From a bacterium (GTDB lineage: Bacteria > Acidobacteriota > HRBIN11 > JAKEFK01): a stretch of 45,239 nt of DNA. The notes under the pieces are model-generated. The model was not told where the DNA came from. It saw nothing but the letters and a program-made list of their open reading frames with translations, and did no database searches. Below, piece by piece: positions 42,365 through 45,239 of this stretch. The first letter of the stretch is position 1; each line of letters opens with the position of its first letter. Made by a program: the position numbers and the translations under genes. Where the stretch lies: positions 1-45,239 of the forward strand of contig JAKEFK010000005.1 in the NCBI GenBank assembly GCA_022616075.1, given 5' to 3'.

Positions 42365-42392
42365 CTTACAACTAATGAAACAAGTTTATAAT
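42365..42392 (+). promoter_or_regulatory. Promoter of the ArsC-like gene/operon
   Basis: CTTACA (42365-42370), a 16-bp spacer, then perfect TATAAT (42387-42392). The ATG at 42399 follows six bases later, which predicts a leaderless mRNA and supports that start over the in-frame ATG at 42375, which lies inside the promoter. Confidence 0.55.
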
Positions 42393-42398
42393 GCGTGC

Positions 42399-42764
42399 AT
42401 GAAGAAAAATGATGTGCTGACAGTTTATTTGAAGCCGACTTGAAGCAAATGCCGCGAGGCAAACTCTCTCCTGGCAGGAGAAAAGATCGAGTTCAACCGT
42501 GTGAATTACTATCTGGAGCCGTTAACCCGCACAAAGCTGAAAGAACTGCTGAAGAAGCTGAGAATGCCGGCAGCAAATCTTCTTCGGGAAGGGGAACCGA
42601 TTTACCGCGAGTTGAAATTGGCCGAACGGAAAAAGAATATGGTCGATGAGGAATTGATCGACGTGATGATCAAACATCCCGATCTGATGCAGCGTCCGAT
42701 TATTGAACGTGGAAACCGCGCGGTGATCGGGCGTCCAACCGAAAAGATTCGCGAAATCCTTTAA
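42399..42764 (+). CDS. ArsC/Spx-family thioredoxin-fold protein with in-frame TGA at codon 15 (candidate selenoprotein)
   Basis: Read through TGA 42441-42443, the frame gives 121 residues, the normal size for the ArsC/YffB/Spx family. The N-terminus reads L-T-V-Y-L-K-P-T-[TGA]-S-K-C-R-E-A, which lines up with the family's N-P-x-C-S-K-x-R-x-A active-site loop; the TGA is exactly at the catalytic cysteine. With Sec15 and Cys18 this is a U-x-x-C redox motif. The rest is uninterrupted family sequence: Y-Y-L-E-P-L-T-R-T-K-L, then H-P-D-L-M-Q-R-P-I-I and A-V-I-G-R-P-T-E. A frame starting only after the TGA would lack the active site and first strand. Probable role: oxyanion or disulfide reduction using selenol chemistry; arsenate is not proven. 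The Nramp-like gene follows 17 bases later. Confidence 0.85.
42444..42481 (+). promoter_or_regulatory. SECIS-like region downstream of the ArsC-like TGA
   Basis: Two hairpins lie here. TCTCCT-GGC-AGGAGA (42467-42481) is a perfect 6-bp stem with loop GGC; 29 nt separate the TGA from the loop, within the usual bacterial SECIS range. TGCC-GCGA-GGCA (42450-42461) is nearer, only 10 nt from TGA to loop, and less typical. The first is the better SECIS candidate. Confidence 0.5.
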
Positions 42765-42781
42765 AAGCTCACCTTCACCAT

Positions 42782-44224
42782 ATGAATGGCCCCGTCACGA
42801 GCTTAAAGAATATTGAAATCAAGTCTGAAGTTCCTCCACCGCTGGCATTCAAAAGATTCATGGTGTGGATTGGGCCGGTGATGATGGCCCTTGCTCTGGG
42901 GTTAGGCGCCAGCGAAGTAATTCTGTATCCAAACTTAACGGCGCGTTTTGGACCGGGATGGTTCGGTTTGATGCTGTTGACTTTATTTTTCCAAACAATC
43001 TGGGCCCAGGAACTGGCCCGCTGGACTGTGGTTGCGGCAGAACATGCCGCGCAAGCCGGCGCGCGGATCGTGACTTTCACAGGCAGCATCATCAGCATCA
43101 GCTTGTTCATGTTTCTGGCATTTGCGATTCCAACGTGGGCAACCTCCGCTGCTTCGGCTCTACGTGAATTGGTCGGATGGCCGGCCGATTTGAGGACCGG
43201 TACCGTTTTCTGGTCTTACGTAACATTCCTGTTCGTATTTGTTTTGGCTTTCTTTTCCAGAGTCGCCAGGAGTCTTGTGGAACGCATTGCATTATGGAGC
43301 ACCGTTGCAGCATGGTTGATTCTGATCGTTGCAGCGTTTCTTGGGATTCAGAGTTCGACTGTGGAACGTATGCTGCACCACGTGCTTGTATGGGACATTC
43401 CTGAACAGATGGATTGGTGGGTGCTCGGCTCTACATTGGCATGGGCCGGTGCAGGTCCCACCTTAACCTGGTACACCTACTGGATGCGCGATGCAGGTTG
43501 GGGTATGGCCGGTTACGTGCCACCTTTACCTGGCTGGTTTGGACAGTCGACCAAACCGGAAACAGGCGGTTTTGTTGCGGAACTGAACCAGACCAACATC
43601 GCCCGGCTGAAAGTTTGGATCAAACGTTCTCATCTCATTTTATGGATCGCTTATTTCGGCGGCAGCGCTTTAACGATCTTCATATTTGTCGGCCTTTCGG
43701 ATTCCATTTTGCGTCCACAGGGACTCGTCCCCTCCGGTTTTGATATTGTCAAACATCAGGCGCAATTCTTTTCGGTGCCGCTTGGTCGTGCCGGATATGT
43801 GCTGTTCCTGATCATGGCATGGCTGCTGTTCTTCAACACACAGATCACAGTGGCCGAAGCTTTGATCCGGCAGAACGCCGATGTCACATCGACGTTCTTT
43901 TCGCGCAGGAGGAAGAGCGTTCAACCGGATGTAAAGCGGATTTACTTCTGGTGGTGGGTGATCTACCTGTTGATTTCGTTCGTTTTGATCGGCGCTCAAT
44001 ATCTTGTGGAAGGTTGGAATCCATTTGCCTTCGCAACAGGATCCGCAATGCTCTCCTTTGTATCCATGATCGTTTCGATGGGGACCACACTCGTAGGATC
44101 TATCGTCCTGTACCGTCACGGAATTCTACGGCATGTGCGCCCCCACGCGGTCACAATCTTTTTGCTGTTCGCAGGCTTTGTTCTGTATCTATATTTAATT
44201 GTTCGTGCGGTTGCTTACTATTAA
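42782..44224 (+). CDS. Nramp-like (APC-superfamily) transporter
   Basis: A 480-residue membrane protein with about eleven hydrophobic helices. The first helix carries A-L-A-L-G-L-G-A-S-E-V-I-L-Y-P, where true Nramp metal transporters have D-P-G-N; the relation to Nramp-related proteins is seen from helix layout and this G-x-G-x-S/G-E pattern. Lacking D-P-G-N, it may not carry Mn/Fe; another cation or a small solute is possible. It follows the ArsC-like gene by 17 bases and precedes the EamA gene by 5 bases, so the three look like an operon. Confidence 0.75.
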   Translation: MNGPVTSLKNIEIKSEVPPPLAFKRFMVWIGPVMMALALGLGASEVILYPNLTARFGPGWFGLMLLTLFFQTIWAQELARWTVVAAEHAAQAGARIVTFTGSIISISLFMFLAFAIPTWATSAASALRELVGWPADLRTGTVFWSYVTFLFVFVLAFFSRVARSLVERIALWSTVAAWLILIVAAFLGIQSSTVERMLHHVLVWDIPEQMDWWVLGSTLAWAGAGPTLTWYTYWMRDAGWGMAGYVPPLPGWFGQSTKPETGGFVAELNQTNIARLKVWIKRSHLILWIAYFGGSALTIFIFVGLSDSILRPQGLVPSGFDIVKHQAQFFSVPLGRAGYVLFLIMAWLLFFNTQITVAEALIRQNADVTSTFFSRRRKSVQPDVKRIYFWWWVIYLLISFVLIGAQYLVEGWNPFAFATGSAMLSFVSMIVSMGTTLVGSIVLYRHGILRHVRPHAVTIFLLFAGFVLYLYLIVRAVAYY

Positions 44225-44229
44225 CGAAA

Positions 44230-45057
44230 ATGGCCTATCTGCTGGGATTGATGTCCGCAATTGTATGGGGCGCCGGCGATTTTTGTGGTGGTCTTGCTTC
44301 GCGCCGCGCTCCTTTGCTCACCGTATTGATTGTTGCTGAGTTCACAGGTTTTTGTTTACTTGTCGCATCAGCGTTTTTAGTGAACGAAACATTTCCCGCT
44401 TCCCCGGCGGTCGCATACAGCGTTGCTGCCGGTCTCAGCGGCACAATCGGACTGGGCTGTCTGTATCGTGGTCTTGCGATAGGACGTGCGAGTATCGTTG
44501 CGCCTGTGTCCGCAGTGATAGGCGCCGCGATTCCGGCCTTGTTCACCGCTCACATGCAGGGTTTACCTGGAGAGTTGAAGCTTGCCGGATTTGCGTTGGC
44601 GCTCGCAGCAATTGTGCTTGCGAGCCAATCCAGTCATGAAGCGAAAACGCAAAATGCGCTTCCGTTTGGCTTGCTGGCTGGTCTCGGTTTTGGCGGATTT
44701 TTTGTTTTAATGGATCAGGCAAGCGGCCCGCACTCCACGTTTCTTCCGCTTGCAATTGCGCGCAGTTTCCCGATTCCAATCATGCTTGTGATCTGTTTGG
44801 TTCGGAACCGCACCATGCTTCCAACGCTTCCCGCGGTTCCACTTGTTGTGTTGACCGGAATACTGGACGCCGCCGGCACCGTTTTCTTCCTTTTATCCAG
44901 CACGTTCGGACGCCTGGACGTTGCCACGATCTTATCCTCACTTTATCCAGCCTCGACAGTGATTCTGTCCCGCCTGATTTTGCGCGAACAAATTTCGTTG
45001 CTGCAAAAACTCGGAGTGGTGCTCGCGCTGACCGCAATCGTGCTGATCGTCTGGTAG
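44230..45057 (+). CDS. EamA/DMT-family transporter
   Basis: A 275-residue protein with ten hydrophobic helices in two EamA repeats (first beginning L-G-L-M-S-A-I-V-W-G-A-G-D-F, second near A-L-P-F-G-L-L-A-G-L-G-F-G-G-F-F). E-Q-I-S-L-L-Q-K-L-G at the end of repeat two is characteristic. The frame is open far upstream inside the Nramp-like gene, but the ATG at 44230, five bases after that gene's stop, starts exactly at the first helix and is the sensible start. DMT proteins export or import small metabolites; the substrate is unknown. Confidence 0.9.
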   Translation: MAYLLGLMSAIVWGAGDFCGGLASRRAPLLTVLIVAEFTGFCLLVASAFLVNETFPASPAVAYSVAAGLSGTIGLGCLYRGLAIGRASIVAPVSAVIGAAIPALFTAHMQGLPGELKLAGFALALAAIVLASQSSHEAKTQNALPFGLLAGLGFGGFFVLMDQASGPHSTFLPLAIARSFPIPIMLVICLVRNRTMLPTLPAVPLVVLTGILDAAGTVFFLLSSTFGRLDVATILSSLYPASTVILSRLILREQISLLQKLGVVLALTAIVLIVW

Positions 45058-45109
45058 AGGCTGGTCTTTGCTTGCTGTATGTCAGATCTCTGTTTTCCGA
45101 GCACAATTT

Positions 45110-45160
45110 AAGATCGCAGATTACTGATTTCAGATTGAAATTGAAAAATTAGAGATTGAG
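45110..45160. repeat. Second copy of the 'gatttcagattgaaat' intergenic repeat
   Basis: GATTTCAGATTGAAAT at 45126-45141 is identical to 31821-31836 and is surrounded by similar purine-rich short words. It marks a dispersed intergenic repeat family; only part of the palindrome seen at 31806-31940 is preserved here. Confidence 0.5.
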
Positions 45161-45202
45161 AGAGAGCTGTGATGTATGAGATGGCGCAAAAACGCGAAGG
45201 CG

Positions 45203-45239
45203 CTAGTTTCCTTGCAGCTTCGCAACTACTTCCGAGTCG
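45203..45239 (-). CDS. C-terminal end of an unidentified gene (partial)
   Basis: The last 37 bases can be read on the minus strand as D-S-E-V-V-A-K-L-Q-G-N followed by TAG at 45205-45203. The peptide is protein-like but too short to identify, so this is a tentative call at the window edge. Confidence 0.3.
   Translation of the reverse strand, partial: DSEVVAKLQGN

Noticed and set aside
42440-42649. Alternative open frame over the ArsC-like gene
   Set aside because: It is out of frame with the recognisable ArsC sequence and has no family similarity.
43819-44229. Long upstream extension of the EamA gene
   Set aside because: This part overlaps the Nramp-like gene in another frame, has no transporter similarity, and a good start exists at 44230.

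Overview
The window (about 45 kb, mixed GC) looks like a chromosomal piece of an Acidobacteriota-type soil or sediment bacterium. The basis is the gene-family mix: three Ser/Thr kinases (two fused to a FlgO/TolB-like domain and TPRs), an ADOP-type MacB/FtsX permease, a DUF5916 outer-membrane barrel protein, Asp-box propeller proteins, an M14 peptidase and the start of a TonB-receptor-like protein with a carboxypeptidase-regulatory domain. This is inference; there is no rRNA or tRNA here to confirm it.

Layout. 1-9.3 kb: TonB-receptor-like start, LytTR regulator, membrane/MsrA fusion, rhodanese, TauE/SafE exporter, secreted phosphatase, DapB-like reductase preceded by a small ORF, a decayed PIN toxin gene, a papain/C39-like protein, orphan ModA, VOC protein and alpha/beta hydrolase. 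9.4-21 kb: M14 peptidase, an 1865-residue NACHT receptor, a deiodinase-like thioredoxin-fold protein and a second Asp-box propeller protein. 21-28 kb: an AT-richer membrane protein, then an ArsR-type regulator and a DUF5916 protein bracketed by two inverted copies of one short mobile element, then a PLP decarboxylase. 28-45 kb: kinases, dehydrogenase, amidohydrolase, frameshifted ADOP permease, GlxA-type regulator, DinB polymerase, and a likely operon of ArsC-like protein, Nramp-like transporter and EamA transporter.

The most important observation is that three unrelated small redox genes are each interrupted by one in-frame TGA exactly where relatives carry a conserved cysteine: the rhodanese (codon 76), the deiodinase-like protein (codon 84, in the F-G-S-x-T-U-P-P-F motif) and the ArsC-like protein (codon 15, giving U-x-x-C). 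Reading frame and homology continue after each TGA. Each TGA is followed by a hairpin whose loop starts 18-30 nt downstream, with G in the first two loop bases, which is the usual bacterial SECIS geometry; the deiodinase-like hairpin has a GGUC loop. Ordinary genes here also end in TGA, so TGA is not generally reassigned. The simplest reading is that the organism inserts selenocysteine and that conventional gene calling splits or truncates all three genes. The Sec machinery itself (selA, selB, selC, selD) is not in the window.

The second striking locus is the NACHT protein: a lipoprotein-like signal, an Asp-box propeller predicted outside the membrane, one transmembrane helix, a NACHT NTPase, HEAT-like repeats and a C-terminal TIR/DUF4062-like domain in one chain. 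This looks like a transmembrane STAND receptor, possibly for defence or envelope signalling. Several genes have TATAAT-like boxes only 6-9 bp before the start codon, suggesting leaderless transcripts.
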